In this document: in pieces, positions 22,532-31,755 of the stretch
Layout of the letters: each line of letters opens with the position of its first letter
Numbering within the stretch: the first letter of the stretch is position 1
DNA from: Lachnospiraceae bacterium
Lineage (GTDB): Bacteria; Bacillota; Clostridia; Lachnospirales; Lachnospiraceae
Assembly: GCA_017480565.1 (NCBI GenBank)
Contig: JAFVAL010000066.1
Location: 1-40,873 of the forward strand
Length of the DNA stretch: 40,873 bases
Direction of reading: 5' to 3'
Notes under the pieces: model-generated
Seen by the model: only the letters and a program-made list of their open reading frames with translations
Databases searched by the model: none
What the model was told of the DNA's origin: nothing
Program-made: the position numbers and the translations under genes

Positions 22532-23043
22532 CAGTCTTCCTTCTCCTTCGGTGCACCGATCACCGGCAAGTCCTCTGTGGGCGCACCGATGATCTGCAGC
22601 TCTTCTTCCTCATCTGTGTTCCGATACCGTGCAATCTCTGAAAGAGACATCTTCTTCGCAGGCTCTTTCTTCACGGGCTTTTCCACCTCCGCGATCGCAT
22701 CCGGGTCAAGGCCTGCGTCCTCACTCTTGATTCCGTAGACCTCATCCACAAACCGGTTGGTTTTGGTGTACCGAAGATACCCGCGGATATTTGCATACAA
22801 AAGCCAGATCCCAAAGATTGCAAACAACGCACCGATCCCATAGCCCCAGAATCTAGATTTCTCTGGGTGTTGCGCCGTATAAGAGATCAGTTGATACGCC
22901 ATAAAGCAGACATAACCACCAGAGATAATCTTGATAATATAATATCCCTGCGAGTCATATTTCTTCTTTTTTGGCGCTTCCTCAGTCTGCGCGGTCTCAT
23001 CGGACGTCGTCACTTCTACTACATTTTTCTCTTCGTCTGCCAT
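22531..23043 (-). CDS. Two-TM membrane protein of unknown function
   Basis: 170 residues. Acidic/basic N-terminal tail, two hydrophobic helices (about 37-55, IKIISGGYVCFMAYQLISY, and 67-86, YGIGALFAIFGIWLLYANI), then a long charged cytosolic tail with KKEPAKKMSLSEIARY and two IGAP repeats (IIGAPTEDLP, VIGAPKEKED). I do not recognise the family. Sandwiched between an aldo/keto reductase and a dehydrogenase, with a 9-nt gap upstream and a 1-nt overlap downstream. Confidence 0.7.
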   Translation of the reverse strand: MADEEKNVVEVTTSDETAQTEEAPKKKKYDSQGYYIIKIISGGYVCFMAYQLISYTAQHPEKSRFWGYGIGALFAIFGIWLLYANIRGYLRYTKTNRFVDEVYGIKSEDAGLDPDAIAEVEKPVKKEPAKKMSLSEIARYRNTDEEEELQIIGAPTEDLPVIGAPKEKED

Positions 23044-23052
23044 ACAAAACCC

Positions 23053-24030
23053 TTACTTTCCGTAAATGCGGTCGCACGCCGCGGTCAGATACGCATAATC
23101 CTCTGCCGGAAGCACAAAATCGCCGGCTGCGGCATTCATCACTGCCTGCTCCGGGGTTCTTGCACCGACCAGCGTCGAAGTCATCGCAGGGTTGGATAAC
23201 GACCAGGCGATTGCGACAGCCACGACAGGAACTTCATGTTTCTGTGCAATCTCTCGCATCACATTAAGCAGCGCATTGGTTCTCGGCCACTCTTCCTCCG
23301 AATAATACGGGTAGAAGGCAGCACGTACGTCACGCTTAAAGTTATCCCCGTTTCCGGTCGAGTAGACCGGGCGCTCGGTAAACTTACCACTTAAGACACC
23401 GCCCGCGATCGAACCGTACGATAACACGCCGACATTGTTCTTTATGCAATAAGGCAAAATCTCCGCCTCAATCTTACGGTTTAAGAGCGAGTATGGTGGC
23501 TGCAGACTCACGATCTCGCAGTACTGTTTTGCCTCGTCGATCAGTGCACCGTCAAAGTTCGAGACACCGAGGTAGCGGAACTTGCCCTCTTCCTGCATCT
23601 TAGCCAGCTCCTCAAACGCAGCTTCCAGGGAGTGTTCCGGGTCAGGCCAGTGCACCTGCATCAGATCGATCGTATCGACCTTCAGACGTCTTAAGGATCC
23701 TTCGATCTGCGCACGCAGCACCTCGGGTCTCCAGTCCTTATGATAGACATGTGCCTCATCCTGATAGGAGACACACTTGGTCGCAACGACAACCTGGTCA
23801 CGGTATCCCTTGATCGCCTCTGCAACCACCTCTTCTGCATGGCCGTAGCCGTAGGGCTGAGCTGTATCAATCAGGTTGATCCCCGCCTCAAGGCCTGCAC
23901 GAAGCGCCGCGATCGACTTTTGATCGTCCACCGCACCGGACCCTGCCCAGCTGTCACCGCCAATGCCCCAGGTGCCGAGCGCAACCACCGATACCTTCAG
24001 ATCACTGCTGCCCAACTTTTTATATCTCAT
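23053..24030 (-). CDS. Aldo/keto reductase
   Basis: 325 residues. The AKR catalytic tetrad is seen as Asp in LIDTAQPYGYG, Tyr in the same motif, Lys in VVATKC and His in MQVHWPD. The NADPH site includes SLSNPAMTSTLVGART near the C-terminus. YghZ/general-stress-like AKRs share this architecture. Cytosolic carbonyl reduction, substrate unknown. First gene of the three-gene unit with the two-TM protein and the dehydrogenase; GGAGAGAGG ribosome binding site. Confidence 0.85.
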   Translation of the reverse strand: MRYKKLGSSDLKVSVVALGTWGIGGDSWAGSGAVDDQKSIAALRAGLEAGINLIDTAQPYGYGHAEEVVAEAIKGYRDQVVVATKCVSYQDEAHVYHKDWRPEVLRAQIEGSLRRLKVDTIDLMQVHWPDPEHSLEAAFEELAKMQEEGKFRYLGVSNFDGALIDEAKQYCEIVSLQPPYSLLNRKIEAEILPYCIKNNVGVLSYGSIAGGVLSGKFTERPVYSTGNGDNFKRDVRAAFYPYYSEEEWPRTNALLNVMREIAQKHEVPVVAVAIAWSLSNPAMTSTLVGARTPEQAVMNAAAGDFVLPAEDYAYLTAACDRIYGK

Positions 24031-24108
24031 GACTTGTCCTCTCTCCTTTACAAATCAGTTGTCTCTTCTACAAAAAATCTTACTCTAAAACCGCCTGCTT
24101 GTCCACCG

Positions 24109-25791
24109 TCACTCGCGTAAAAGCACTGCCTTGTGTTCCGCAGCCTGCGCCTTTAATGCAATCGCGGCCTCTTTTGCACTCTCCTTGCCGAGGTCTCCTG
24201 CGATCATGCGCGTCAGTTCCTGGATCGACTCCTCCTGCGAAAGCGAACGGATCTGCACCTTCGTCTCTCCACCTGAAGCCACCTTTTCGATGAACAGGTG
24301 ACGATCCGCCATCGCCGCGATCTGCTGCAAATGTGTGATGCAGATCACCTGATGCGTTCTTGCCAGCGTATCCATCCGCTCCGCCACCTTGCGCGCAGTC
24401 ACGCCGCTGATTCCAGTATCGATCTCATCGAAGATCACGGTCGGAATCTGATCCTGCGCGGCCAAGATGGACTTAATCGCTAACATGATACGCGAAAGCT
24501 CACCGCCCGAAGCCACCGCGCCAAGCGAGCGCACCGGCTCTCCGGGGTTGGTTGAAATCAAAAACTCCAGCCGGTCACGCCCATTGACGTGACGTGCCTC
24601 TTCCTTCTCGCAGAGAATGTGGAAATCCGCCTGCATAAAATTCAAAGACATCAGCGCATCCGTGATCCTGCCTTCCAGCTCCTTCGCAGCCGCACTGCGG
24701 CGTTTGGAAAGCTTCTCTGCTTCTTTGTCATAGGCCGAAAGCAGCTCCTTTTCCTTCCTCGCGAGCTCCTCCATGTGCAGGTCATAGTTTGTATAACCGA
24801 TGAGCTTTTCACAGATCTCGTCGTAGTGCGCCATCGTCTTCTCGTATGTCCCGCCGTACTTTGCGTAAAGCCTGCGGATCTCATCAAGCCGCTTATCGAT
24901 CCGTGAAAACTCTTCCTTATCGTAGCTTAAGCTCATCTGATAGTCGCTGAGCGACCGGTTGAAATCACTTAAGATGTCCTCTGCCTGACGCAGTTCCTCA
25001 TAAAGGTCTGCCAGAGATTCATCGTATTCGGTCAGTCCGCCAAGCGTACGCAGTGCCCGTGCGATCTGATCCGCCGCGCATTCGCGGTTTTCCCCGGTCA
25101 GTCCATAGGCCTCCGCAACACCGCCCTCGATCCGGCTCATGTTATTTAACAGCCGGTAGCGCGCCTCAAGCTCTTCCTCTTCATTTTCCTTTAGCGCGGC
25201 TTCCTCGATCTCCTGTTGCTCATACTCTAAAAATGAGATCTCTCGCAGGCGTTCTTCCTGAGGAAGCGTCGCCTCCTCGCGCTCTTTTACAACCGCCTGC
25301 CACGCCTGATACGCCTGCTTTACAGCCGCCAGACTCTCTTCATTTTTCGCGTAGGCATCCACAATCTCCAGATGCTTCTCGCGGTGCAGCAAGGACTGAT
25401 GTTCATGCTGCCCGTGAATGTCGATCAGAGTCTGCGCTACCTCTTTTAGCGTCGCAACCGTGACGGTCTCGTCATTGATCTTGTTGACCGTCCGTCCTGG
25501 ATAGATCTTCCTGGAAATGATGACCTCATCGCCGCAAGGAATTGTAAGCTCTGCAAGCTTCGCCCTGGTCGCCTCATTTTCCGGCGTAAAGACTAGCTCC
25601 ACAAGCGCATATTCTGCCCCGTTTCGGATCATTTCCCGCGTCGCCTTCCCGCCAAGGCCTAAGGACGCGGCTCCGATCAAAATCGATTTGCCGGCGCCGG
25701 TTTCACCGGTTAAAATGTTAAAATGCTCTGAAAAATCTACCTCGGCTTCCCGGATAATCGCCAGATTTTTCACATGTAAATGACATAACAT
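24109..25791 (-). CDS. recN: DNA repair protein RecN
   Basis: 560 residues, the normal length. SMC-like ATPase: Walker A GETGAGKSIL near residue 30, a long coiled-coil middle, signature ASGGELSRIMLAIKSIL and Walker B TVIFDEIDTGISG, then ITHLQQIAAMADRH. It acts in double-strand break repair by tethering DNA. The gene is followed by the aldo/keto reductase gene with a 78-nt gap and preceded by the zinc-ribbon gene. Confidence 0.95.
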   Translation of the reverse strand: MLCHLHVKNLAIIREAEVDFSEHFNILTGETGAGKSILIGAASLGLGGKATREMIRNGAEYALVELVFTPENEATRAKLAELTIPCGDEVIISRKIYPGRTVNKINDETVTVATLKEVAQTLIDIHGQHEHQSLLHREKHLEIVDAYAKNEESLAAVKQAYQAWQAVVKEREEATLPQEERLREISFLEYEQQEIEEAALKENEEEELEARYRLLNNMSRIEGGVAEAYGLTGENRECAADQIARALRTLGGLTEYDESLADLYEELRQAEDILSDFNRSLSDYQMSLSYDKEEFSRIDKRLDEIRRLYAKYGGTYEKTMAHYDEICEKLIGYTNYDLHMEELARKEKELLSAYDKEAEKLSKRRSAAAKELEGRITDALMSLNFMQADFHILCEKEEARHVNGRDRLEFLISTNPGEPVRSLGAVASGGELSRIMLAIKSILAAQDQIPTVIFDEIDTGISGVTARKVAERMDTLARTHQVICITHLQQIAAMADRHLFIEKVASGGETKVQIRSLSQEESIQELTRMIAGDLGKESAKEAAIALKAQAAEHKAVLLRE

Positions 25792-25837
25792 CGCTTCTCA
25801 ATCTCTAAATGCCGCACGTATCGAGTGCGGCATTGCA

Positions 25838-26758
25838 TCAATCATATATCTCTTCCAGCGTGCGCACCATCTTGATATAGTGCTCTTCACACTGTGCCAA
25901 CTGTTTCTCTTCGATCATCGATAAGCAAGGAGAAAGATACTGCTCCCAGATGTCCGCGTAGATCTTGTCGCGGTCCGGCTGCAGATCGATCGACGCCACG
26001 ATGCGCGGCGCAAGATCATAATATTCGGCTACCAGTGCCTCGCCTTCCGGCTGAAGCAGCAGATAATCATCGCGAAACTGTCTGAATCGCATCAGCTCAT
26101 AACAGTTGTCGGGTTTGCCAAACGTATCGCACACCGCTGTCGTAATGTAGCAGATGCGACGCTTGCGAAATCCATTGATCAGGTTATGATAATCACCCTT
26201 GTAATAGATATCGCCGTTGTTGCGCTCTTTCCAGGCCGTGATGATCGCATCGGAAAACTCTTCGCTGATGTCTAAGTGCAGCTCGCGGATCATCGGGATG
26301 ATATAGACCACCTGCTGCATCTTATAATCATTCTTGCGAACCTCGCGCTTTCCTCTGGCCTTGCCTCCGTTATCGATCGCGGCCATAATCGCATCCATGA
26401 GCTTATTTGCCAGAGCAGTGAGGCGCTCATAACGGACCTCTTCCGACGCCATCCGACACGCCAGATCCACCTGCTCCACCAGGCCACGCTCCGCCTCCAT
26501 GAAAGCCTCAAACGATTCCTCATAGTCGGTCTCATTAAAGGACTTCATCAGGTCCGGATACTTTACAAACAAGTCTTCGATGTGCGAAAGCGCTTCCTCA
26601 TAGTTTTTGGAAGCCTCCGTGATGAGGGCACTCATGTCGCCGGAAATGAGGTCGTCTGCCTTCAGCGTCTTTCCGCAATACATGCAGATTCCCTTCGTAA
26701 GTCCGTCCGGAAACTCAAGCTCTCCCGCACAATACGGGCATCTTCCGCGCTTACCCAT
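25838..26758 (-). CDS. TFIIB-type zinc-ribbon protein, function unknown
   Basis: 306 residues from the ATG at 26758. A longer frame to 26803 runs inside the ftsH 3' end and is rejected. Zinc ribbon GRCPYCAGELEF...GICMYCGKTL at the N-terminus, then an alpha-helical body without known motifs, and no signal peptide or membrane helix. Its ATG overlaps the ftsH stop by 8 nt (ATGGGTAA), so production is tied to FtsH translation. This suggests a role as adaptor, substrate or partner in protein quality control, though only from position. Confidence 0.7.
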   Translation of the reverse strand: MGKRGRCPYCAGELEFPDGLTKGICMYCGKTLKADDLISGDMSALITEASKNYEEALSHIEDLFVKYPDLMKSFNETDYEESFEAFMEAERGLVEQVDLACRMASEEVRYERLTALANKLMDAIMAAIDNGGKARGKREVRKNDYKMQQVVYIIPMIRELHLDISEEFSDAIITAWKERNNGDIYYKGDYHNLINGFRKRRICYITTAVCDTFGKPDNCYELMRFRQFRDDYLLLQPEGEALVAEYYDLAPRIVASIDLQPDRDKIYADIWEQYLSPCLSMIEEKQLAQCEEHYIKMVRTLEEIYD

Positions 26759-28211
26759 CGATCTCGTCCTCCGCCTCGCTCTGCGCCTCTGCGAGTGCCT
26801 CACTTACCTCGGCACTCTCATCTACAGATTCTCCAGCCTCTGTGTTCTCACCTTGCAGCTTTGTGCGCACCTTGTGCAGGATATCCATAAACTCCTTGCC
26901 GGTGATCGTCTCCTTCTCCGTCAGATGATCCGCGATCGCCGCGAGCACATCCAGATTGCCGGAGAGCAGCTCCTTCGCCTTGTCATAGCTCTCTTTTAAC
27001 AATGCCATGACCTCATGATCGATCTCGCTCGCCGTCTCATCACCGCAGTTTAAGACCGGACGTCCGTCCAGATACCGGTTCTCGACAGACTCCAGACCCA
27101 TCAGGCCGAACTTCTCGCTCATACCGTACTGCGTGATCATCGCACGGGCGATCGATGTCGCCTGCTCAATGTCATTTGCCGCGCCGGTCGTGATCGTATG
27201 GAAGCAAAGCTCTTCCGCGGCACGGCCGCCAAATAAAGTGACGAGACGTGTCTTTAACTCGTCCTTGCTCATCAGGTACTTCTCTTCCTCCGGGACCTGC
27301 AGCACGTAACCGAGCGCACCCATCGTGCGAGGCACAATGGTAATCTTCTGCACAGGCTCCGCATCCTTCATCAGGGCGGTGATTAGTGCATGGCCGACCT
27401 CGTGATAAGCGACGATCTTCTTTTCCTCCGGGCTTAAGATGCGGTCCTTCTTCTCCTTACCGGCGATGACCACCTCCACGGACTCCAGCAAATCCTCCTG
27501 CTTGACGACCGTACGCCCGTTCTTGACTGCCAGGATGGCAGCCTCATTGACAATATTGGCCAGATCTGAGCCGACCGCACCGGACGTTGCCAGGCCGATC
27601 GCCTCCAAATCGACAGAGTCGTGCATCAGGACGTTCTTGGAATGCACTTTTAAGATGTCGACTCTGCCCTTTAAATCCGGCTTATCCACGATGATTCTGC
27701 GGTCAAACCGTCCCGGACGAAGCAGTGCCTTATCAAGCACCTCCGGCCGGTTCGTAGCTGCCAGGATCACGATACCCTTCGAGGTATCAAATCCATCCAT
27801 CTCAGAGAGCAGCTGGTTTAGTGTCTGCTCACGCTCATCGTTGCCAAACTGGCTGTCACGGCTCTTACCGATCGCATCGATCTCATCAATGAAAATGATA
27901 CAAGGCGCGTTCTGCTGTGCCTGCTTAAACAGGTCTCTGACACGCGAAGCACCGACACCGACGAACATCTCCACAAAGCCGGATCCTGACAGGGAGAAGA
28001 AAGGCACCTTTGCCTCGCCTGCGACTGCCTTCGCAAGCAATGTCTTACCGGTTCCGGGCGGTCCCACGAGGAGCGCGCCCTTCGGGCACTTTGCACCGAT
28101 GCGCAGATACTTCTCAGGCTTCTGCAGGAAGTCGATGATCTCGACAAGAGACTCCTTCGCTTCCTCCTGGCCTGCCACGTCTGCAAATGTCACACCGGTG
28201 TCCGCCAGCAT
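26751..28211 (-). CDS. ftsH: FtsH ATP-dependent zinc protease, AAA and protease part (split gene)
   Basis: 486 residues. AAA+ module with Walker [10 protein letters not shown], pore loop [14 protein letters not shown], Walker [12 protein letters not shown], second-region of homology [20 protein letters not shown], and the zinc site HEVGH with the downstream Asp. The acidic tail ends at 26751. It begins with [14 protein letters not shown], normally an internal FtsH segment. The codon just before this ATG is a TAA (28214-28212), and the membrane part lies upstream in the same frame. No ribosome binding site precedes the ATG, so separate translation would depend on restart or readthrough. See the paired entry. 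Confidence 0.88.
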   Translation of the reverse strand: MLADTGVTFADVAGQEEAKESLVEIIDFLQKPEKYLRIGAKCPKGALLVGPPGTGKTLLAKAVAGEAKVPFFSLSGSGFVEMFVGVGASRVRDLFKQAQQNAPCIIFIDEIDAIGKSRDSQFGNDEREQTLNQLLSEMDGFDTSKGIVILAATNRPEVLDKALLRPGRFDRRIIVDKPDLKGRVDILKVHSKNVLMHDSVDLEAIGLATSGAVGSDLANIVNEAAILAVKNGRTVVKQEDLLESVEVVIAGKEKKDRILSPEEKKIVAYHEVGHALITALMKDAEPVQKITIVPRTMGALGYVLQVPEEEKYLMSKDELKTRLVTLFGGRAAEELCFHTITTGAANDIEQATSIARAMITQYGMSEKFGLMGLESVENRYLDGRPVLNCGDETASEIDHEVMALLKESYDKAKELLSGNLDVLAAIADHLTEKETITGKEFMDILHKVRTKLQGENTEAGESVDESAEVSEALAEAQSEAEDEIDG

Positions 28212-28718
28212 TTACATCTTCGCGTTTGACCGTCCGACACCCATGATGCCGCCGCCCGCGCTCTGCGTAATTCTTCGGAAAATGAAATACATCGCGCCCC
28301 AGATCAGTACCAGAGGCAGAATATCAAGCAAGATAAACTGAAGCCACGCATTGCTCTCCGTGACTTCTTTGGAATAACTGACGCCCGCTGCGTTGAGCCG
28401 CTCATAGACGTCCGTGTCACCCTCCAGATAACCAGTAAAATACGTGATCTTTAACGCATTCTGCTCTTTCTTTGGCGTGATCTCGATCCGATCTGTCTTA
28501 AAGACCACCTTCTCGATCTGCTTCGCCTCGATCATCTGGTTAAACTCCGTATAAGTGATCTCCTTATACGTGCTCTTCTTAAACTGGTTTTGCATATAGC
28601 TGTAAAGCGCGAAAATGATGACCGCCGAGATCAGGCAGATCACGATCATCCGCAGGTTTTGATTGCGGTTACCGTTCTCATTTTCATTCTGGTTTTGATT
28701 TTGATTCTTATTATCCAC
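28212..28718 (-). CDS. ftsH: FtsH membrane-anchor part (split gene)
   Basis: 168 residues from a GTG at 28718 with GGAGG 6 nt upstream; the frame extends to 28793 but without a better start. Low-complexity Asn/Gln/Glu head ([20 protein letters not shown]), membrane helix [15 protein letters not shown], the FtsH extracellular domain ([21 protein letters not shown]), second helix [19 protein letters not shown], then [14 protein letters not shown] and TAA. Related FtsH proteins continue AK-x-Y/M... directly into TGVTF. So a single TAA replaces what is usually a Tyr codon, and the remaining sequence on both sides is intact. Confidence 0.85.
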   Translation of the reverse strand: MDNKNQNQNQNENENGNRNQNLRMIVICLISAVIIFALYSYMQNQFKKSTYKEITYTEFNQMIEAKQIEKVVFKTDRIEITPKKEQNALKITYFTGYLEGDTDVYERLNAAGVSYSKEVTESNAWLQFILLDILPLVLIWGAMYFIFRRITQSAGGGIMGVGRSNAKM

Positions 28719-28810
28719 TATAATCCTCCAACTTAGGTTTCCTATCACCATCGCCGATTGGCCCACCCATCGCCAATCCATACGTAGCTTCAATTATAGT
28801 CTAAACACAG

Positions 28811-28840
28811 AAAAAAAGAAAGAGGTCTTACTGACCTCTT
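28811..28840 (-). terminator. Terminator of the metallophosphoesterase operon
   Basis: AAGAGGTC (28820-28827) pairs perfectly with GACCTCTT (28833-28840) around a 5-nt loop. On the minus strand the hairpin runs into TTCTTTTTTT. Confidence 0.85.
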
Positions 28841-29490
28841 CCCCTAAAGAATCTATGAAATTTATGTGAAGAAGCCTCATTTGCCCCTTCCTCAACCGGC
28901 ACATCCACGAGATAGTAGCCCCAGCCGTTGACGATCTTCGTCTGTTCGTTGTAAATGTACTCTCTTTGGAATCCTCCGTACTCCTTGTGGACATGTCCAA
29001 AGAACATGTAAGAAGGCTTGAATTCGTCTAACAGATCATGAAAGCATGAAAATCCGCGGTGCGCAAGATCTTCCTGATCACCGTACCCCTTGGCAGGCGC
29101 GTGTGAGACGAAAATGTCGAGACCCCCGGCGCGCTTGATCTTCCTGCAAAGCTTCTTGACTCGCTTCTCCATCTCCGCTTCCGTGCTCATATATTTGCTC
29201 TTATCATTGTAGCGCATGCTGCCGCCAAGACCCGCAATTCGAAGGCCTTTGACTGTCAAGACCCGATCCTCCAGACAGTCACAGCCCTCCGGAGGCTTCG
29301 TTTCAAATGTCTCGTCGTGATTGCCGTGGACGTACACAAGCGGTACATTTGCCATGGTCACCAGAAATTCCAGGTAGGCCGCCTTTAAATCTCCGCAGGA
29401 AATGATGACCTCTGCGCCGCCTAACTTATCCTTGGAAAAGAAGTCCCAAAGATACGGAGACTCTGTGTCGGAAATGACCAAAACCTTCAT
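28828..29490 (-). CDS. Calcineurin-like metallophosphoesterase
   Basis: 220 residues. Metal ligands in order: SDTES (first motif, with Asp), SCGDLKA, HGNHDET, VSHAPAKG and FGHVHKEYGG. It belongs to the small YfcE/Icc-type phosphodiesterases; the substrate is unknown. The ATG overlaps the stop of the ParB-like/BMP gene by 4 nt (ATGA), so the two are coupled and may share a nucleotide- or nucleoside-related role. Confidence 0.82.
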   Translation of the reverse strand: MKVLVISDTESPYLWDFFSKDKLGGAEVIISCGDLKAAYLEFLVTMANVPLVYVHGNHDETFETKPPEGCDCLEDRVLTVKGLRIAGLGGSMRYNDKSKYMSTEAEMEKRVKKLCRKIKRAGGLDIFVSHAPAKGYGDQEDLAHRGFSCFHDLLDEFKPSYMFFGHVHKEYGGFQREYIYNEQTKIVNGWGYYLVDVPVEEGANEASSHKFHRFFRGRGQ

Positions 29491-31442
29491 GGCTTCTTCC
29501 CTTCTGCATTCACAATGCCGCTGACCGAGACTACTTTCTTGACCTCATCAAACATCTCCTGAGAGGAGACAATCTCCCCAACCACATTGTCGTTGAGCCA
29601 GTTCATCTTGATGATCTCTTCGATCGAGAGCTTCGGGCTCCCTTCTTCCTGAATTAGACCGTCCTTGCTCCGGAGTTCTCCCTCAAACGGATCTAATGAT
29701 CCATTGATGATCGCCTCACGAAGCAGCGCAATCATTTTCCGCGTCGGATACGGCAGTTTCTCAGAAATGCTCACGTCAATCACACCGGAGGAGATCCCGT
29801 ACCAGTAGTTGAGTGCTTTCTCCTTGGCACCTTTTTTCAGGGTCTGGTCACTGCCTTCCATGACGCTTCGTAAGATCAGCTCATAATACATGCCCCAGTC
29901 TGCCGTCATTCTGCCAAGCTTCTTATAATCGCCTTCCCAGTTCGTCCAGAAGACACCGTGCTCGTTCGGGATCCATTCCGGTTTTACGAGGTCATGTCCA
30001 GAGGCCACGAGGATCTCTTCCTCTGCCATCTTCTGATGCCAGTCCTGATCCTTCTTCGTCGACCAGTGCAGATAAATCTTTGCCCGCGGATCGACAAAAG
30101 AAGCTCCGATCGCGAAAGCATTGATGTTCGCGATTGTCCCGTAGATCGGATAATCCGCAAGGTAGCCGATCTTGTGATTTCTGGCAACCGAAGCCGCCAC
30201 AGCGCCCAGCAAGAACTTTGCCTCGTAGGCACGGCCGTAGTACGTCGGCACCGTCGGGTGCGATTCGTTGAGCGAACAGTTAAAGAACCGCACATTTTTA
30301 TAGTGAATCGCGCAGCGCAGGGTCTCTTCCATCTGATCTGCTGAGACCGTGAAAATGACCTTGCAGCCTTCTGCAACTGCCGTATCGATTGCACGTGCTA
30401 ATGCCTCGTCTGTGGCAAGGTTCTCATAGACTTTCGTCACAACCGCACCATCAAACGCCTTCTCTGCTGCAATTCTTCCTTCGTCGTGTGTGTGAATCCA
30501 GGCAGACTCCTTCGCATTTTTCTGATACATAAATGCAGCCCGAAGCGGCTTTTCTTTGGTATAGACAGGTCCCGGCGCGACGATGCTCTTAATCACCGAG
30601 ATCGGTGTCGTCTCACTCTGCACCTCCGCGGGGTGATCCACAACCTGGATGTTCTCATCTCTTGCTGCACTCACCATCTCGGTGCGCAGCTTTGCCACGC
30701 GTTCAGCAAGCAGCTCGTTGGAATCATATAAAATGCTATCCAGAGGATACACCGTGAGGTAAATCAAGAACGAATCTCCCGCATTGTCCACCGCCTCTTC
30801 CGGTGCCTTTGCCTTGAGCGCTTCAGTAAACCGGAAGTACGCAGCCTTCACTTTCTTCACCTCGTCATCTGACCACCGGTGATCCAGAGATTTGCCCAAA
30901 AGGTCTGCAAGCTTCGTATAGCTGCCAGGCTTGGTCAGATGCACCTGATAAAGCCTTGTGGCCTGGTAAAAGGCAAGAAAATCCTTGTATGTCTTAATCT
31001 CATCCTCCTCGGAGGAAAGATCAGGCAAGATACGCGTCACATCTGCGAGAATGCTTGGCACACCGAGATACTTAAGCACCGAGACTCTCTTATTGCCTTC
31101 CTCGACGTAGAAGTTGCCAAGATACTCATAGATTTTAACTGCGTCCCGGATTCCCTCGTGAATCTGCGCATGATAGAGATTGCTCCACTTGGATTCAAAT
31201 TCTGTAAACTCGTCAAGAATCGGCATGTAGTTGCAGGCAAATGCATTCTGCCGCCCTCTCGTTCTCGTGCCGATAATGCGTTCTGCCGGAATCTCAAATG
31301 TCCCAAGATACGCGGTCTGGACACCAGCACTCTCATCGATCAGATCCGCAAGCGAGGGAAGGTAAGGATCCTCTCCTCTTGCCTTTTTCTGGCTCATCGC
31401 CCTCTCGCCCAGCTTTTTCGCTTTCTGATACTGTTCTCCCAT
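29487..31442 (-). CDS. ParB-like N-domain fused to BMP-family binding domain, cytosolic
   Basis: 651 residues from the ATG at 31442; the frame extends to 31598 but that stretch is the 6S RNA and its terminator, so the longer start is rejected. The N-terminal third carries a ParB/Srx-like pattern (IPAERIIGTRTRGRQN, FYVEEGNKRVSVLKYLG). The C-terminal part has the periplasmic-binding fold of BMP/Med proteins (LRAAFMYQKNAKESAWIHTHDEGR, IGYLADYPIYG, IYLHWSTKKD). BMP domains usually bind nucleosides and sit outside the cell behind a lipobox, but no signal peptide is present. It is therefore an intracellular sensor of uncertain ligand. Co-transcribed with the metallophosphoesterase. Confidence 0.78.
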   Translation of the reverse strand: MGEQYQKAKKLGERAMSQKKARGEDPYLPSLADLIDESAGVQTAYLGTFEIPAERIIGTRTRGRQNAFACNYMPILDEFTEFESKWSNLYHAQIHEGIRDAVKIYEYLGNFYVEEGNKRVSVLKYLGVPSILADVTRILPDLSSEEDEIKTYKDFLAFYQATRLYQVHLTKPGSYTKLADLLGKSLDHRWSDDEVKKVKAAYFRFTEALKAKAPEEAVDNAGDSFLIYLTVYPLDSILYDSNELLAERVAKLRTEMVSAARDENIQVVDHPAEVQSETTPISVIKSIVAPGPVYTKEKPLRAAFMYQKNAKESAWIHTHDEGRIAAEKAFDGAVVTKVYENLATDEALARAIDTAVAEGCKVIFTVSADQMEETLRCAIHYKNVRFFNCSLNESHPTVPTYYGRAYEAKFLLGAVAASVARNHKIGYLADYPIYGTIANINAFAIGASFVDPRAKIYLHWSTKKDQDWHQKMAEEEILVASGHDLVKPEWIPNEHGVFWTNWEGDYKKLGRMTADWGMYYELILRSVMEGSDQTLKKGAKEKALNYWYGISSGVIDVSISEKLPYPTRKMIALLREAIINGSLDPFEGELRSKDGLIQEEGSPKLSIEEIIKMNWLNDNVVGEIVSSQEMFDEVKKVVSVSGIVNAEGKKP

Positions 31443-31470
31443 CGAATTCTTGCCCCATATCTTTCTACTG

Positions 31471-31502
31471 AAAAAAGCCGCCGTTTGCAAGCAAACGACG
31501 GC
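31471..31502 (-). terminator. Intrinsic terminator of the 6S RNA
   Basis: GCCGTCGTTTG pairs with CAAACGGCGGC (one G-T pair) around CTTG, then T6 on the minus strand. It lies between the 6S RNA and the ParB/BMP gene, so that gene needs its own promoter or leakage through this hairpin. Confidence 0.9.
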
Positions 31503-31507
31503 GTATG

Positions 31508-31709
31508 TTTGAATGCAACCCCGAGGTGCCGATTCCTGATTTTTGACGCCTAGCAAAAAAGCTAGGTGGGTGACCTCACATGTACCGCTGCCTTCCACTG
31601 AATCTAAGGAGGCCTGACATTGAATACATAAATATTGGAATCCCTTTTATGTGATGTAGGTTCAAAAACTCAGGAGTTATCGAACATCCCAGGAAACATT
31701 CATTTTCTA
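31508..31709 (-). ncRNA. ssrS: 6S RNA (SsrS)
   Basis: About 200 nt from the predicted start near 31709. It begins with GAATGTTTCCTGGGATGTTCG, read on the minus strand. It contains the Clostridia-type conserved segments GTGAGGTCACCCACCTAG, a hairpin CCTAGC-TTTTTT-GCTAGG, and GGCACCTCGGGGTTGCATTC at the 3' end. The terminal GAATG (31701-31697) pairs with CATTC (31515-31511) to close a long irregular duplex with internal bulges. 6S RNA mimics an open promoter and holds sigma-A RNA polymerase in stationary phase. Recognition is from remembered sequence features, not a covariance search. Confidence 0.82.
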
Positions 31710-31715
31710 ATGTCA

Positions 31716-31743
31716 ATTATACCATAAAGCCGCGTAGTTGCAA
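31716..31743 (-). promoter_or_regulatory. Promoter of the 6S RNA
   Basis: On the minus strand, TTGCAA (31743-31738), a 16-nt spacer and a perfect TATAAT (31721-31716), with start expected near 31709. Confidence 0.7.
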
Positions 31744-31755
31744 GCTTTTTTCGCA

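Noticed and set aside
27439-28341. 300-codon plus-strand open frame
   Set aside because: Antisense shadow of ftsH; Ser/Pro/Arg-rich text without motifs.
31443-31598. 52-codon N-terminal extension of the ParB/BMP gene
   Set aside because: It runs through the 6S RNA 3' part and its terminator and contains no ribosome binding site; the ATG at 31442 is the natural start.
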